Notes: a model not told the origin generated them from the letters alone. DNA of 64,000 nt from Christensenella sp964494645 (GCA_964494645.1 CAZBSH010000002.1:53637-117636), one strand, 5' to 3'; positions 1-8,694 are shown, counted from the first letter of the stretch. Translations and numbers: made by a program.

Positions 1-142
1 AACCGATCACCAGAACATTTTTTGCGCCCGTTGTTTTCGGTTGTTTTTTGACATATTCGATCTGCTGCCGTACGTTTTCGCGGCAGCCTGCCGGATGCGC
101 TGTTGTGCAAATGAACCCTCTCACCTTTGGTTCTACTATCAT
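1..142 (-). CDS. fabV: FabV-type enoyl-[acyl-carrier-protein] reductase, 5' part only
   Basis: The first 47 codons of a gene that runs off the left edge. The translation begins MIVEPKVRGFICTTAHPAGC and continues to a LVIG stretch that starts the Rossmann fold. This N-terminus is highly characteristic of FabV, the NADH-dependent trans-2-enoyl-ACP/CoA reductase of fatty acid elongation. The ATG is at 142-140, with an AAAGGAG ribosome site seven bases upstream. The catalytic Tyr-x8-Lys motif lies outside the window, so activity cannot be judged. Identification rests on family knowledge of this N-terminus. Confidence 0.85.
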   Translation of the reverse strand, partial: MIVEPKVRGFICTTAHPAGCRENVRQQIEYVKKQPKTTGAKNVLVIG

Positions 143-235
143 GATGAAGCTCCTTTGTTTCAAAATTAAGATACGCGTTTATTTTACCATAGTATGCCGG
201 ATTTTTCAGCAAGAAATATTGGGGGGAAGAAGAGC

Positions 236-844
236 ATGGAAACAAAAGATTATTTGCAAATGATGCGAGGGGTAAAGGATTTTGCTTTTGCGACAGTGGA
301 TGAAGAGGGGAGACCGGCCGTGCGCATCGTTGATATTATGATGGTGGAGGACGATTGCCTGTATTTCTTAACGGCGCGTGGGAAAAACTTTTACCGCCAG
401 CTTCAGGATCAGGAATTTGTCGCGCTTACAGGACTGACCAAACATTGGGAGATGCTTTGCCTGCGTGGCAAGGTGCGGCAGGTATCGCAGGAATACTTGC
501 AGCCGATTTTTGAACAGAACCCATCTCTGAATGAGGTTTATCCGGGCGACAGCCGTAATATTCTGGAAGTGTTCTGCTTGTATGAAGGACAGGGAGAATA
601 TTTTAATCTCTCTGAAACGCCCGTCTTTCGTGAGACATTTCTCGTAGGAAAACAAGAGGAAACATATAAAGGATTTTTGATTACAACAGGATGTATCGAG
701 TGCGGACAATGCGTAGTTGCATGTCCGCAGCAATGTATTGTGGCAGGTACGCCGTATAGAATCAAGCAGGAACATTGCCTGCATTGCGGGCTGTGCGCGG
801 AAATATGTCCTGTGGTGGCGGTCGACAAAAGAACGGTGATTTAA
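236..844 (+). CDS. Pyridoxamine-phosphate-oxidase-like flavin protein with C-terminal 2[4Fe-4S] ferredoxin domain
   Basis: 202 residues. The first ~130 resemble the split-barrel flavin-binding fold of the PNPOx-like superfamily (opening METKDYLQMMRGVKDFAFAT, then a strand-rich barrel). The last ~50 hold two ferredoxin clusters, CIECGQCVVACP and CLHCGLCAEICP. Such fusions probably move electrons between the clusters and a bound flavin, but the substrate is unknown. I chose the ATG at 236 because a GGGGGGA ribosome site precedes it; an in-frame ATG at 194 has none. It sits 42 bases from an SAM methyltransferase on the same strand. Domain calls are firm, the role is open. Confidence 0.8.
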   Translation: METKDYLQMMRGVKDFAFATVDEEGRPAVRIVDIMMVEDDCLYFLTARGKNFYRQLQDQEFVALTGLTKHWEMLCLRGKVRQVSQEYLQPIFEQNPSLNEVYPGDSRNILEVFCLYEGQGEYFNLSETPVFRETFLVGKQEETYKGFLITTGCIECGQCVVACPQQCIVAGTPYRIKQEHCLHCGLCAEICPVVAVDKRTVI

Positions 845-905
845 AGAGATGCTTTGCAGCATGAAGAATTCCTGTTATACTATGTTGCAAAAAGGAAGTG
901 GGATT

Positions 906-1586
906 TTGGGGATCAGGGAAAAGTTTGAAGCGGTGTCAAAAGAATATGACGCACAGAGAAAGCAGCTCATACCCTGCTTTGACGATTTCTACAGGCTGCC
1001 TGTAGAAATGCTTGATTTTGCAGGAGATGCGCCGCGCGTACTCGATATGGGAAGCGGTACGGGTTTGTTTGCGGCGTTTGTATTGGAAAAATACAAAAAC
1101 GCTCATATCATGATGATCGATTTATCGGAGGGGATGCTTGATGTTGCCAGAAAGCGTTTCGCAAAACATCCTGATTTCAGATATATTACAGCGGATTACA
1201 CAGCATACCCGTTTGAAGAAAAATTTGATATTATTATTTCGGCGTTGTCCATTCATCATTTGAGCGCTTTACAAAAGGAAAAGCTGTATAAAGACTGTTT
1301 TTTGATGCTGCGTCCGGGCGGGATGTTTTTGAATGCAGATCAGGTATTGAGCCCAGACCCGCAAACGGAAGGGATGCTTTCGCGGTTGTGGAAAAAAGAG
1401 ATCGAGCGCAGCGGTATCGATAACAAGGAACTCGAAAAAGCATACGACCGCCAAGTGTACGACGATCCGTCTACGCTTACCGACCAACTGCTGTGGCTTA
1501 AACAGGCGGGATTTGCGCAAGTGGATTGCGTATACAAATATTATGTTTTTGCGGGGATGTACGCAAAAAAGGCAGACGAAGAATAG
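906..1586 (+). CDS. Class I SAM-dependent methyltransferase
   Basis: About 226 residues if translation starts at the TTG at 906, which is preceded by AAGGAAGTGGG and gives the family-like start GIREKFEAVSKEYDAQRKQL. An upstream ATG at 849 stays in frame but adds an uncharged leader unlike homologues. The SAM-binding motif is VLDMGSGTGLFAAFVLE; motif II is MIDLSEGMLDVARKRF. The DIIISALSIHHL stretch is typical of small-molecule methyltransferases (Methyltransf_12/25 type). The acceptor is unknown. It is probably co-transcribed with the flavin/FeS protein upstream and ends at a bidirectional hairpin. Confidence 0.75.
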   Translation: MGIREKFEAVSKEYDAQRKQLIPCFDDFYRLPVEMLDFAGDAPRVLDMGSGTGLFAAFVLEKYKNAHIMMIDLSEGMLDVARKRFAKHPDFRYITADYTAYPFEEKFDIIISALSIHHLSALQKEKLYKDCFLMLRPGGMFLNADQVLSPDPQTEGMLSRLWKKEIERSGIDNKELEKAYDRQVYDDPSTLTDQLLWLKQAGFAQVDCVYKYYVFAGMYAKKADEE

Positions 1587-1596
1587 AAAAAGAGGA

Positions 1597-1638
1597 AAAC
1601 CCCTGATATGGTTCTAGAGCGTTTCAGGGGTTTCTTTT
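1597..1638. terminator. Bidirectional intrinsic terminator
   Basis: Inverted repeat AAACCCCTGA (1597-1606) and TCAGGGGTTT (1624-1633), T-rich on both outer sides. It separates the convergent methyltransferase and DUF6125-like genes. The right arm lies inside the last codons of the minus-strand gene. Confidence 0.75.
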
Positions 1639-2144
1639 AATGTAAATTTCCAAATGCACCACGCGCCTTCCTCGGTGAGGTTGGGCGGACAGCTGACTAC
1701 TTCTGTCGCAAAACGCGGGTCGATCGCTTTTGCGAATTCGGAGTATTCTTCCAGCCCGACACTCAAACAGGGGAAATCATCAAGTCCTTTGCGCTTGCGC
1801 GCGTCCTGTGTGCGGCAACGCCGCGCGCGATACGTAACAGTATTTTTGTCTATTGTAACCTCCGGCTGGTTGAGCGACGCTTGCAGCCTGAAACGAAAGG
1901 CAAGGGCAAGACCTTCCACACCTGCGTATTCGTCAAGACCAAGGAATTGTTTTAAACGTCGTGCTTCGATGGGGCTAAACTGCCGCCAGGCGTTCGCGTC
2001 GTGCTCCATTGCTTCGTCCATCCCGCGTTTTTGCTCGATGGACAAAAACCAACAGCCGTCATGGGCCAGCCAATTTTTCGCATATATTTTACAAAGCTTA
2101 AGCAGCTCTTCTTTCGAAAGGGAATCAATATCCTGAAATTGCAT
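1614..2144 (-). CDS. DUF6125-like conserved protein
   Basis: 176 residues, with no signal peptide or membrane segment. I recognise the pattern of a conserved anaerobe family (LSKEELLKLCKIYAKNWLAHDG near the N-terminus, then EQKRGMDEAMEHD, ARRCRTQDARKRKG and a C-terminal CIWKFTL). I place it with DUF6125 from memory; function is unknown. Conserved Cys and His residues are scattered (C18, H28, H48, and CRTQ and SCPP cysteines), so a metal or small-molecule site is possible. The ATG at 2144 has GGAGGTG upstream. It converges on the methyltransferase gene and shares its terminator. Confidence 0.6.
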   Translation of the reverse strand: MQFQDIDSLSKEELLKLCKIYAKNWLAHDGCWFLSIEQKRGMDEAMEHDANAWRQFSPIEARRLKQFLGLDEYAGVEGLALAFRFRLQASLNQPEVTIDKNTVTYRARRCRTQDARKRKGLDDFPCLSVGLEEYSEFAKAIDPRFATEVVSCPPNLTEEGAWCIWKFTLKETPETL

Positions 2145-2284
2145 GAAGCACCTCCGTAGGACGTTTGTATTGCATCATTATATATCAGCGCAAAGAGAGA
2201 ATCAATGCACGCGGCAAGGTTGACGAAAAAGACTTGCTGTGATATGGTACGCATGTATTGTATTTTGAAAAAAGGGGAAGCAAG

Positions 2285-2938
2285 ATGCCAAAATACGACT
2301 TTCTGATTTTTGATATGGATGGTACTTTTATTGATTCCGCGCCTTTCCACATTGCGGCGTATCACCGTTTTTTTAATATGCATGACATAGATGTGAGCAT
2401 GGGCGACACGATTTTGGGGCTCGGGTTTACGATCGAAGAAATGTTCTGCAATATTGGCGTTCCCAAGGGACGGGTGGACGAGGTATATGAAAAGCTGGCG
2501 GCGTTTTACCTTGGCGGCGCGGATGATCTTATGCTGGAAATCCCGTTGATCAGCGGCGCAAAAGAGGTTTTTGATACGCTTGCTGAACGCGGATATCCAA
2601 TGAGCGTTGTAACCAACAGCCTGCAGCCCGCCGCAGAGCAGATTCTTACGCTGCACGGATTGAAAGATTACTTTATCGCGGTGGAGGGTGCGACGCAGCA
2701 GGAGTCGGACAAAGAAAAGCGCTGCATGGATGTATATGGCGCACACGGCAAAGAAGGACGCGTGTTGCTCGTCGGCGACGCGGGACGCGACATGGAGATC
2801 GCGAAGGACGCAGGCTGGGATTGCTGCCTTGCGGTAACGGATATCGCGTGGGCACACGATCCGCAGGCTGTGATCGATACATTCGATCCTACCTATGTGA
2901 TCAACGATTTTTATGAGTTGCTTCAAATCATCGAATAA
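2285..2938 (+). CDS. HAD-superfamily phosphatase (phosphoglycolate phosphatase/beta-phosphoglucomutase type)
   Basis: 217 residues. HAD motif I FDMDGTFIDS carries the nucleophile Asp and the acid/base Asp. The helical cap follows at about residues 16-80, motif II is VVTNS, and motif IV is VGDAGRDMEIAKDAG. The cap size puts it in the C1 subfamily, which hydrolyses small phosphate esters; the substrate cannot be read from sequence. The ATG at 2285 follows AAAAGGGGAAG, so I prefer it to an in-frame ATG nine codons upstream. It is monocistronic, with a hairpin immediately after the stop. Confidence 0.85.
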   Translation: MPKYDFLIFDMDGTFIDSAPFHIAAYHRFFNMHDIDVSMGDTILGLGFTIEEMFCNIGVPKGRVDEVYEKLAAFYLGGADDLMLEIPLISGAKEVFDTLAERGYPMSVVTNSLQPAAEQILTLHGLKDYFIAVEGATQQESDKEKRCMDVYGAHGKEGRVLLVGDAGRDMEIAKDAGWDCCLAVTDIAWAHDPQAVIDTFDPTYVINDFYELLQIIE

Positions 2939-2941
2939 ATC

Positions 2942-2974
2942 AAAAGGTTGTGCCATATCGGGACAGCCTTTTTT
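2942..2974 (+). terminator. Intrinsic terminator after the HAD gene
   Basis: Stem AAGGTTGT (2944-2951) with ACAGCCTT (2963-2970), one G-U pair, followed by TTTTTT. Confidence 0.7.
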
Positions 2975-3034
2975 AAACTGTTTTTACATGTGCTGTAAAA
3001 GTTTTATAAACGTTTTTATATTGGTGTGTGTTGT

Positions 3035-3063
3035 TTGACAAAAAAGGTTATAAATGCTATAAT
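3035..3063 (+). promoter_or_regulatory. Sigma-A promoter of glgP
   Basis: A perfect -35 TTGACA (3035-3040), 17-base spacer, and a perfect -10 TATAAT (3058-3063), about 50 bases before the glgP start codon. Confidence 0.85.
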
Positions 3064-3112
3064 TCGCGTATTTTCATCGTAAAAAAACAGGGATGAAAAG
3101 TCAGGAGACAGT

Positions 3113-5434
3113 ATGAAAGCATTGAAAAGAATAGAACAGATTGTACGGGACGATATGCAAAAAAAATTGTGCGATACGACTGCGGCGGAGCTTAATGCGG
3201 CGATCGCCAAAGCAGTGATAGAAGAGATTTCGCCTGCATGGAATGCAGAGCGCGATACCCAAAAAAGAAAGGCATATTATTTTTCGGCGGAATATCTGAT
3301 CGGGCGCATGGTGTTTAATAATCTTTATGCGCTTGGATGGTTGAAAGAATTGAAAGAAGAGCTTCTTGTCCACGGTGTGGATATCAAGAAGATGGAAGAT
3401 ATCGAAGATGCGGCAACGGGAAACGGCGGTCTTGGAAGACTGGCGGCGTGCTTTCTGGATTCTGCGGCGACGCTTGGTCTGCCGCTGATCGGTTATGGCA
3501 TCAAATATAAAAATGGTCTTTTCCGTCAAAAATTTGAGGATGGATTTCAGGTAGAGGTGGCGGACGATTGGAAGAGCGATACTGATCCGTGGTTTTTGCG
3601 CAAAGAAGATGAAAGCGTTACTGTCAAGTTCAACGAGCAGGCAGTAAAGGCTGTGCCTTACGATATGCCGGTTATTGGTTTTGAGGGCGGACAGGTCAAT
3701 ACATTGCGGCTGTGGCAGGCAGAGGCATTGGTGGAGTTTGATTTCCGGAAATTCAACGATGGGGACTATGCAGGCGCGGTAGCGGAAAAAAACAATGCAG
3801 AAATGATTACCCGTGTGTTATACCCGAATGACAGCACCCGGGAAGGCAAGGAACTACGCTTAAAGCAGGAATATTTCTTTACCAGCGCGTCTTTAAAGGA
3901 TTTGGTGCGCAGATATCGGTGTGATTACGAATGTGATATCCGCGATTTTGCGAAGTATCATACCATTCAATTAAACGATACGCACCCGGTGATTGCGATT
4001 CCGGAGTTTATTCGGCTGATGGGCGAAGAAGGTGTTGGATTTGAGGACGCGTTTTTGATGGCACGCGATGTGTTTGCGTACACCAACCATACGATCATGG
4101 CAGAAGCGCTTGAAACGTGGAATACCGACCTGTTCCGCGGGCTGCTGCCCAAACTCTATGAGATCGTTGTGCTGATCAACGACAGGTTGCTTGCAGAGAT
4201 AGGTGACAGGAACAAGGAAGAATTGGAAATTTTGTGCGGTGGCGCGGTGCATATGGCGCGTCTTGCCGTGTATTGCTCCAAAAAGGTGAATGGCGTAGCC
4301 GCTATCCATTCCGCGCTTTTGAAGGAAAAAGTACTGCATAGTTGGTACGAATGGTTTCCGGAGCGCTTCCTAAACAAAACGAACGGTGTAACGCAGCGCA
4401 GATGGCTTGCGCTTTGTGATCCGGAGTTATCCGAGCTTATTTCGGAGAAAATCGGCTGGGGCTGGGTGAAGGACCTGGAGCAGATCAGGGGCATTGAGCC
4501 ATATATTGGGGACGATAGCTTCGTGCAACGGTTCAATCAGGCAAAACAGGTACGCAAGGATAAGCTGGCGCAATATATCTATAAGCGAGACAAGATCGCC
4601 GTACGCTCGGATTCAGTGTTTGATATTCAAATCAAACGACTGCACGAATACAAGCGGCAGCTTTTAAACGCCTTTTCCATTTTGGATATTTATTTCCGCT
4701 TGAAAAGCGGAGAGCTTACAGATTTTCCGCGAACGACATTTCTCTTTGGATCAAAAGCAGCGCCGGGTTATTATATCGCAAAAGGGATCATCAAGTTCAT
4801 CAACGAGATTGGGCGTATGATAGAAAAGGATTCTGAGGTAAACGACATTTTGCAAGTTGTGTTTGTATCCAATTACGATGTTTCGTATGCGGAGAAGCTT
4901 GTGACAGCGGCGGATATTTCAGAGCAGATATCTACGGCGGGGATGGAAGCGTCGGGTACGGGCAATATGAAGTTTATGTTGAACGGTGCGGTCACACTTG
5001 GGACATACGATGGCGCAAACGTAGAGATCGTGCAGCAGGCCGGCGAAGAGAATAATTACATTTTTGGTGCGCGGGTCGAGGATCTTGCAAACATCGAAGG
5101 AACGTATGACCCGATGCGGATATACGAAAACAACGCGCGGTTAAGGCGTGTCATTGATACGCTCGTGGATGGGACGTTTTCGGATGGGGATACAGGAATG
5201 TTCCGCGCGATTTACGACATGCTTCTGCATGGTTCTTATTGCCAACAGGCTGACAAATATCGGCTGCTGCTTGATTTTGAGGATTATGTCAACCAGAAGC
5301 TGCGTGCGCTCTATGATACGAAGGATAGGATGACGTTTGGGCGCAAGTGCCTGTATAATGTCGCGCGCAGCGCATTTTTTTCCAGCGACCGCACGGTCGG
5401 CGAGTATGCCCGGGAGATATGGGATATATCATAA
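3113..5434 (+). CDS. glgP: Glycogen/maltodextrin phosphorylase
   Basis: 773 residues, somewhat shorter than the ~800-820 of E. coli GlgP/MalP. It releases glucose-1-phosphate from alpha-1,4-glucans, using pyridoxal phosphate bound to the Lys in EASGTGNMKFMLNG (residue about 620). Other family blocks are GNGGLGRLAACFLDS, HTIQLNDTHPVIAIPE, FDIQIKRLHEYKRQ and VFVSNYDVSYAEK. The start has GGAGAC upstream. No glycogen synthase or branching enzyme lies nearby, and the gene is monocistronic between its own promoter and terminator. Whether it prefers glycogen or maltodextrin cannot be told. Confidence 0.95.
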   Translation: MKALKRIEQIVRDDMQKKLCDTTAAELNAAIAKAVIEEISPAWNAERDTQKRKAYYFSAEYLIGRMVFNNLYALGWLKELKEELLVHGVDIKKMEDIEDAATGNGGLGRLAACFLDSAATLGLPLIGYGIKYKNGLFRQKFEDGFQVEVADDWKSDTDPWFLRKEDESVTVKFNEQAVKAVPYDMPVIGFEGGQVNTLRLWQAEALVEFDFRKFNDGDYAGAVAEKNNAEMITRVLYPNDSTREGKELRLKQEYFFTSASLKDLVRRYRCDYECDIRDFAKYHTIQLNDTHPVIAIPEFIRLMGEEGVGFEDAFLMARDVFAYTNHTIMAEALETWNTDLFRGLLPKLYEIVVLINDRLLAEIGDRNKEELEILCGGAVHMARLAVYCSKKVNGVAAIHSALLKEKVLHSWYEWFPERFLNKTNGVTQRRWLALCDPELSELISEKIGWGWVKDLEQIRGIEPYIGDDSFVQRFNQAKQVRKDKLAQYIYKRDKIAVRSDSVFDIQIKRLHEYKRQLLNAFSILDIYFRLKSGELTDFPRTTFLFGSKAAPGYYIAKGIIKFINEIGRMIEKDSEVNDILQVVFVSNYDVSYAEKLVTAADISEQISTAGMEASGTGNMKFMLNGAVTLGTYDGANVEIVQQAGEENNYIFGARVEDLANIEGTYDPMRIYENNARLRRVIDTLVDGTFSDGDTGMFRAIYDMLLHGSYCQQADKYRLLLDFEDYVNQKLRALYDTKDRMTFGRKCLYNVARSAFFSSDRTVGEYAREIWDIS

Positions 5435-5444
5435 AGCGGATAAG

Positions 5445-5472
5445 AAGGAGCGGAAAAGCCGCTCCTTTTTTA
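5445..5472 (+). terminator. Intrinsic terminator of glgP
   Basis: Stem AAGGAGCGG (5445-5453) and CCGCTCCTT (5459-5467), then a T-rich tract. Confidence 0.85.
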
Positions 5473-5496
5473 TTTGATTTATTTTCAAAAAAGGGA

Positions 5497-5525
5497 TTGA
5501 CAGGAAAGAAAGGATAGTTTATATT
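5497..5525 (+). promoter_or_regulatory. Promoter of the ROK repressor gene
   Basis: TTGACA (5497-5502), 17-base spacer, TATATT (5520-5525). The -10 lies inside the left arm of the palindrome at 5519-5553, the arrangement expected for autorepression. Confidence 0.8.
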
Positions 5526-5553
5526 AATTAGTAAAGTTAACTAATTAATATAA
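5519..5553. promoter_or_regulatory. Operator 1: 14-bp perfect inverted repeat before the ROK gene
   Basis: TTATATTAATTAGT (5519-5532) is repeated inverted as ACTAATTAATATAA (5540-5553) around AAAGTTA. The core ATTAATTAGTAAAGTTAACT closely matches operator 2 before nagB. It resembles the TTAGTTAACTAA-like sites known for ROK/XylR-type regulators. I infer that it binds the product of the next gene. Confidence 0.75.
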
Positions 5554-5651
5554 GCCTGATTGACATCTCAAAACAGAAAGATGGTTGTAGAAGACAAAAT
5601 CTGTGTTAAAATGGAAAAGGAACCCGAATAAGATAGTAAAGAGGAATTATG

Positions 5652-6755
5652 ATGAACGTTTTCGTTCCTTCCCATTTGAAAAAAAATAACAGCAAAGTCA
5701 TCTATGATTTGTTCCAAGACGGAAACGGCTATTCCAAGGCTGATATCAGCCGGATGACCGGAATCAGCGCGCCGACGGTCATCAAGATCATTGATTCGTT
5801 TATCGAAAAAGGAATATTACTGCATGCCGGCGAGGGGGAAGCGGCCGTAGGTCGCAGACCAAGCCTGTTAAAGCGTAATGAAAAAGCGTTTTATGCTTTT
5901 GGCATAGATTTTCAGAATGAAAATGTGAGGATCGCTCTTGTCGATTTAAATGGCGAGATCGAAGATTATGTGCAAATGCCGCTTTGCCTTCCACTGCGCG
6001 ATATGCTTGGGAAAGAGATCGTAGCGGCAATTCGACAGATAATACAACGTAACGAAATCCCGCAGCAAAAAATATTGGGTGTGGGGCTTGGTATGCCGGG
6101 CGTGGTAGACACGCAAAACAATACAGTGGAATATGCCTTTAGTATAGGAATGCGTGAAAAAACGGATTGTACGGACATGCTGAAACAATTACAGGAAAAG
6201 CTCAGCGTACCGGTTTTTATTGAAAACGATATCAATGCCGCAGCAGTAGGTGAATTTAAGATGCGGCGGCTGGCGAAGAACGAGGACCTGATTTACATTT
6301 CACTGGGGACAGGGCTTGGTGCGGGTGTGGTGCTAAGCGGCAAGCTTCGCCACGGGATACACCATTTTGCGGGAGAGATCGCATATACTTCGTTTGATGA
6401 AGAATTTCCCACAAAAGAAGGGCAGCTTGGCTGGCTGGAAAGCACGGTCAATACAGCGGAGTTTATCAAAAATGATAGGAACGACGCGAAGGCGAGCCGC
6501 AGCTATATTGAGCGCATTTCCAAGACGTTGGCGCTCACGATCGCAAATGTGTCAGTGCTTCTGGATTTTGATCTTGTGGTGGTTGGCGGTTTGCTGGTCA
6601 GTCATTTTGGGAAAGAATTATTAAAAGAGATACAAAAGAATCTGGAGACGATGAGTCTCTTAAAGATCAATTGCGAATTGGCAAGTTCCAAATTGCCTGA
6701 GTTGGTAGGCAGCGCGATCATGGTGTGCGAAAAAAGAATCGGCGATTTACTATAA
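5652..6755 (+). CDS. ROK-family transcriptional repressor (NagC/XylR type)
   Basis: 367 residues. An N-terminal winged helix-turn-helix (about residues 18-62, GYSKADISRMTGISAPTVIK) is joined to a ROK sugar-kinase-like domain with GVGLGMPGVVD, ENDINAAAVGEF and SLGTGLGAGVVL. The usual zinc-site Cys cluster of active ROK kinases is not evident, as expected for a regulator. Two adjacent ATGs occur at 5649 and 5652; the second is spaced better from GAGG. It probably represses its own gene and the following nagB operon and is released by a sugar or sugar phosphate from that pathway. Confidence 0.88.
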   Translation: MNVFVPSHLKKNNSKVIYDLFQDGNGYSKADISRMTGISAPTVIKIIDSFIEKGILLHAGEGEAAVGRRPSLLKRNEKAFYAFGIDFQNENVRIALVDLNGEIEDYVQMPLCLPLRDMLGKEIVAAIRQIIQRNEIPQQKILGVGLGMPGVVDTQNNTVEYAFSIGMREKTDCTDMLKQLQEKLSVPVFIENDINAAAVGEFKMRRLAKNEDLIYISLGTGLGAGVVLSGKLRHGIHHFAGEIAYTSFDEEFPTKEGQLGWLESTVNTAEFIKNDRNDAKASRSYIERISKTLALTIANVSVLLDFDLVVVGGLLVSHFGKELLKEIQKNLETMSLLKINCELASSKLPELVGSAIMVCEKRIGDLL

Positions 6756-6765
6756 TTTTTTTCAC

Positions 6766-6792
6766 TAATTAATTAACAAAGTTAATTAATTA
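6766..6792. promoter_or_regulatory. Operator 2: 12-bp perfect inverted repeat before nagB
   Basis: TAATTAATTAAC (6766-6777), AAA, GTTAATTAATTA (6781-6792). It aligns with operator 1 through AttaattaryAAAGTTAAytaatta. It ends 14 bases before the nagB start codon, so a bound repressor would block transcription entering nagB. Confidence 0.75.
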
Positions 6793-6806
6793 AATAGGGA
6801 GGCAGT

Positions 6807-7538
6807 ATGAACATACAAATTGTGGAAAACGAAAATAAGCTCTCGGAAGCGATTGCAGAGGAGATCGAGACTGTAATCAATGAAAAACCTGATGCGCTGA
6901 TGTGTTTGTGCGCGGGGCATTCCCCTGTGGGCGTTATGAGCCGGCTGGTAAGCGATGCGCAATTGAACAAATACCCTTCGCAAGGCTTTCGCTTTCTCTC
7001 TCTTGATGAATGGGTTGGTTTAGGGCGACAAGACCCGGGCAGCTGTATCCATGATGTATCAAAATATTTTCTGGAACCGCTTGAGATCGAGCGGGGGGAG
7101 AGAATGTTCTTCTTTGATGGGCAGAGCGAAGATCTTCAAAAGGAATGTGATGGCGCGGCAAAATTTATTGAGCAAAACGGCGGCGCGATAGACGTTATCC
7201 TGCTTGGCATCGGCATGAATGGGCACATCGGCTTCAACGAACCGGGCACAAAGGAGACAGACGGTATTCGCGTTGTGGAGTTGAGCCAAACAAGTAAAAC
7301 AGTAGGTGTGAAATATTTTGACAAGGAGTATGAGCTTGCATCGGGTATCACGATCGGCATTCCGCAGATCATGCAGGCAAAGAAAGTTATCGTGATGGCA
7401 TTCGGCGAGCACAAAGCCGATATCGTGGAACAGACGATAACCGGTAAAAAGACGGAAAAATGTCCGGTTACGCTCATCCGCGATCATGCGGATATTACAT
7501 TTTATTTTGACAAAGCGGCTGCAAAAAAAATCGTTTAA
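6807..7538 (+). CDS. nagB: Glucosamine-6-phosphate deaminase family protein (NagB-like)
   Basis: 243 residues, the short Gram-positive length. Family signatures are the substrate-loop CAGHSPVGV, the catalytic region SLDEWVGLG and LLGIGMNGHIGFNEPGT with the ring-opening His. NagB converts glucosamine-6-phosphate to fructose-6-phosphate and ammonia; relatives act on galactosamine-6-phosphate, and this cannot be excluded. It is the first gene of a seven-gene operon with a PfkB-type kinase, an ABC importer and a GH4 enzyme. A GGGAGGC ribosome site precedes the ATG. No deacetylase (NagA) is nearby. Confidence 0.85.
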   Translation: MNIQIVENENKLSEAIAEEIETVINEKPDALMCLCAGHSPVGVMSRLVSDAQLNKYPSQGFRFLSLDEWVGLGRQDPGSCIHDVSKYFLEPLEIERGERMFFFDGQSEDLQKECDGAAKFIEQNGGAIDVILLGIGMNGHIGFNEPGTKETDGIRVVELSQTSKTVGVKYFDKEYELASGITIGIPQIMQAKKVIVMAFGEHKADIVEQTITGKKTEKCPVTLIRDHADITFYFDKAAAKKIV

Positions 7539-7551
7539 GGGACTACCTCAC

Positions 7552-8649
7552 ATGAAAAATCTTTTGGAACAAGCAATGCAAAATTTAGAAGGTGCACAAC
7601 TGCGGGAAAAAACGATCACGCTTGGGTTTGATGGCTGTTCGGATTCCATTTGCAGGGCGGTACGCAAAAAAGACCGGGAATCGGTGGAGTTCTTTGAGAC
7701 GATGGCGGAATTTGGCGATTACCTTTCTTCCAAAAGCGGGGTGAGCTGCAGCATAGAATTGGATGAAAGTATTCGTAAGCCCGGCGGCAATTGCGCTATT
7801 TTTGCAAACGCTGTCAGCGAATGTGACGTAAAAACATCTGTGGTTGGTCTGTTTGGAAAAAACCAGATCAACGATGTGTTTGACGAAATGCGCGAAAAGT
7901 GTGAGCTTTACAGCTACGGAAACAACGCGATCGCCATGTCTCTGGAGTTCAGAGACGGGAAAGTGATGCTTTCCCCAAATGTGAAAATGAAGCATGACGT
8001 GTGGGAACAGATCGTTGACTGTATCGGCGAAGAAAAACTGAACGCTATATTCGCAGAAGCTGATATGTTGGCGCTCGTCAACTGGAGTGAGCTGGAATAT
8101 GCTTCGTACTTGTGGGAAAAGCTTTATGTGTATCTTGCGAAAACGCCGGACAAATCAAAAGAGATTTTTGTCGATCTGGCGGATTGTTCCCGCCGCTCTA
8201 AAGCGGATATTCGTGAGATGCTCGACATCCTCGAAAGGTTTGCCACCGTGAGGACGGTGATATTGAGCCTTAACGAAAACGAGGCAATGGAAATAGGGAA
8301 GATGCTCTTTACAGAGGAGGTTTCCGGCTACAGCGAATTGTGCGGGAGGCTGGGAGAAAAGATTGCGGTTGACGGTGTCGTACTGCACAGTTGCAGAGAT
8401 TGTTTTTCCTGCATTGACCAACGGATCTATGCTTTGCCTACGCAGTTTAACAAAGCGCCGAAGCTGCTGACAGGAGCGGGTGATAATTTTAACGCCGGAT
8501 ATGCGCTGGGAAGATTGTGCGGCGCGTCGAGCGATGTGTGCAATGTTTATGGGAACGCGATGTCCAGCTATTATATCATGCATGGAGAAAGCCCAAACAC
8601 CGCACAGCTAAAAGAGCACATCAAACAATGGTATAGCAGTTTGGAATAG
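7552..8649 (+). CDS. PfkB-family carbohydrate kinase
   Basis: 365 residues, longer than the usual 300-330 of ribokinase-type enzymes. It has the N-terminal sugar-site motif KPGGNCAIFANAVSE and the C-terminal signature LLTGAGDNFNAGYALG with the catalytic Asp and anion hole. The middle is divergent and contains an extra helical stretch (about residues 165-215). It starts 13 bases after nagB. An attractive reading is that it phosphorylates the imported sugar to give the NagB substrate, but the substrate is unassigned. AAGGGA precedes the ATG. Confidence 0.75.
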   Translation: MKNLLEQAMQNLEGAQLREKTITLGFDGCSDSICRAVRKKDRESVEFFETMAEFGDYLSSKSGVSCSIELDESIRKPGGNCAIFANAVSECDVKTSVVGLFGKNQINDVFDEMREKCELYSYGNNAIAMSLEFRDGKVMLSPNVKMKHDVWEQIVDCIGEEKLNAIFAEADMLALVNWSELEYASYLWEKLYVYLAKTPDKSKEIFVDLADCSRRSKADIREMLDILERFATVRTVILSLNENEAMEIGKMLFTEEVSGYSELCGRLGEKIAVDGVVLHSCRDCFSCIDQRIYALPTQFNKAPKLLTGAGDNFNAGYALGRLCGASSDVCNVYGNAMSSYYIMHGESPNTAQLKEHIKQWYSSLE

Positions 8650-8694
8650 ACATTCCAAAATCAATAAATCATAAAGAAGAAGAGAGGAAAGAAA

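Noticed and set aside
1952..2956. Open frame of 334 codons on the minus strand opposite the HAD phosphatase
   Set aside because: No ribosome site, no family resemblance, and the plus-strand frame has clear HAD motifs.
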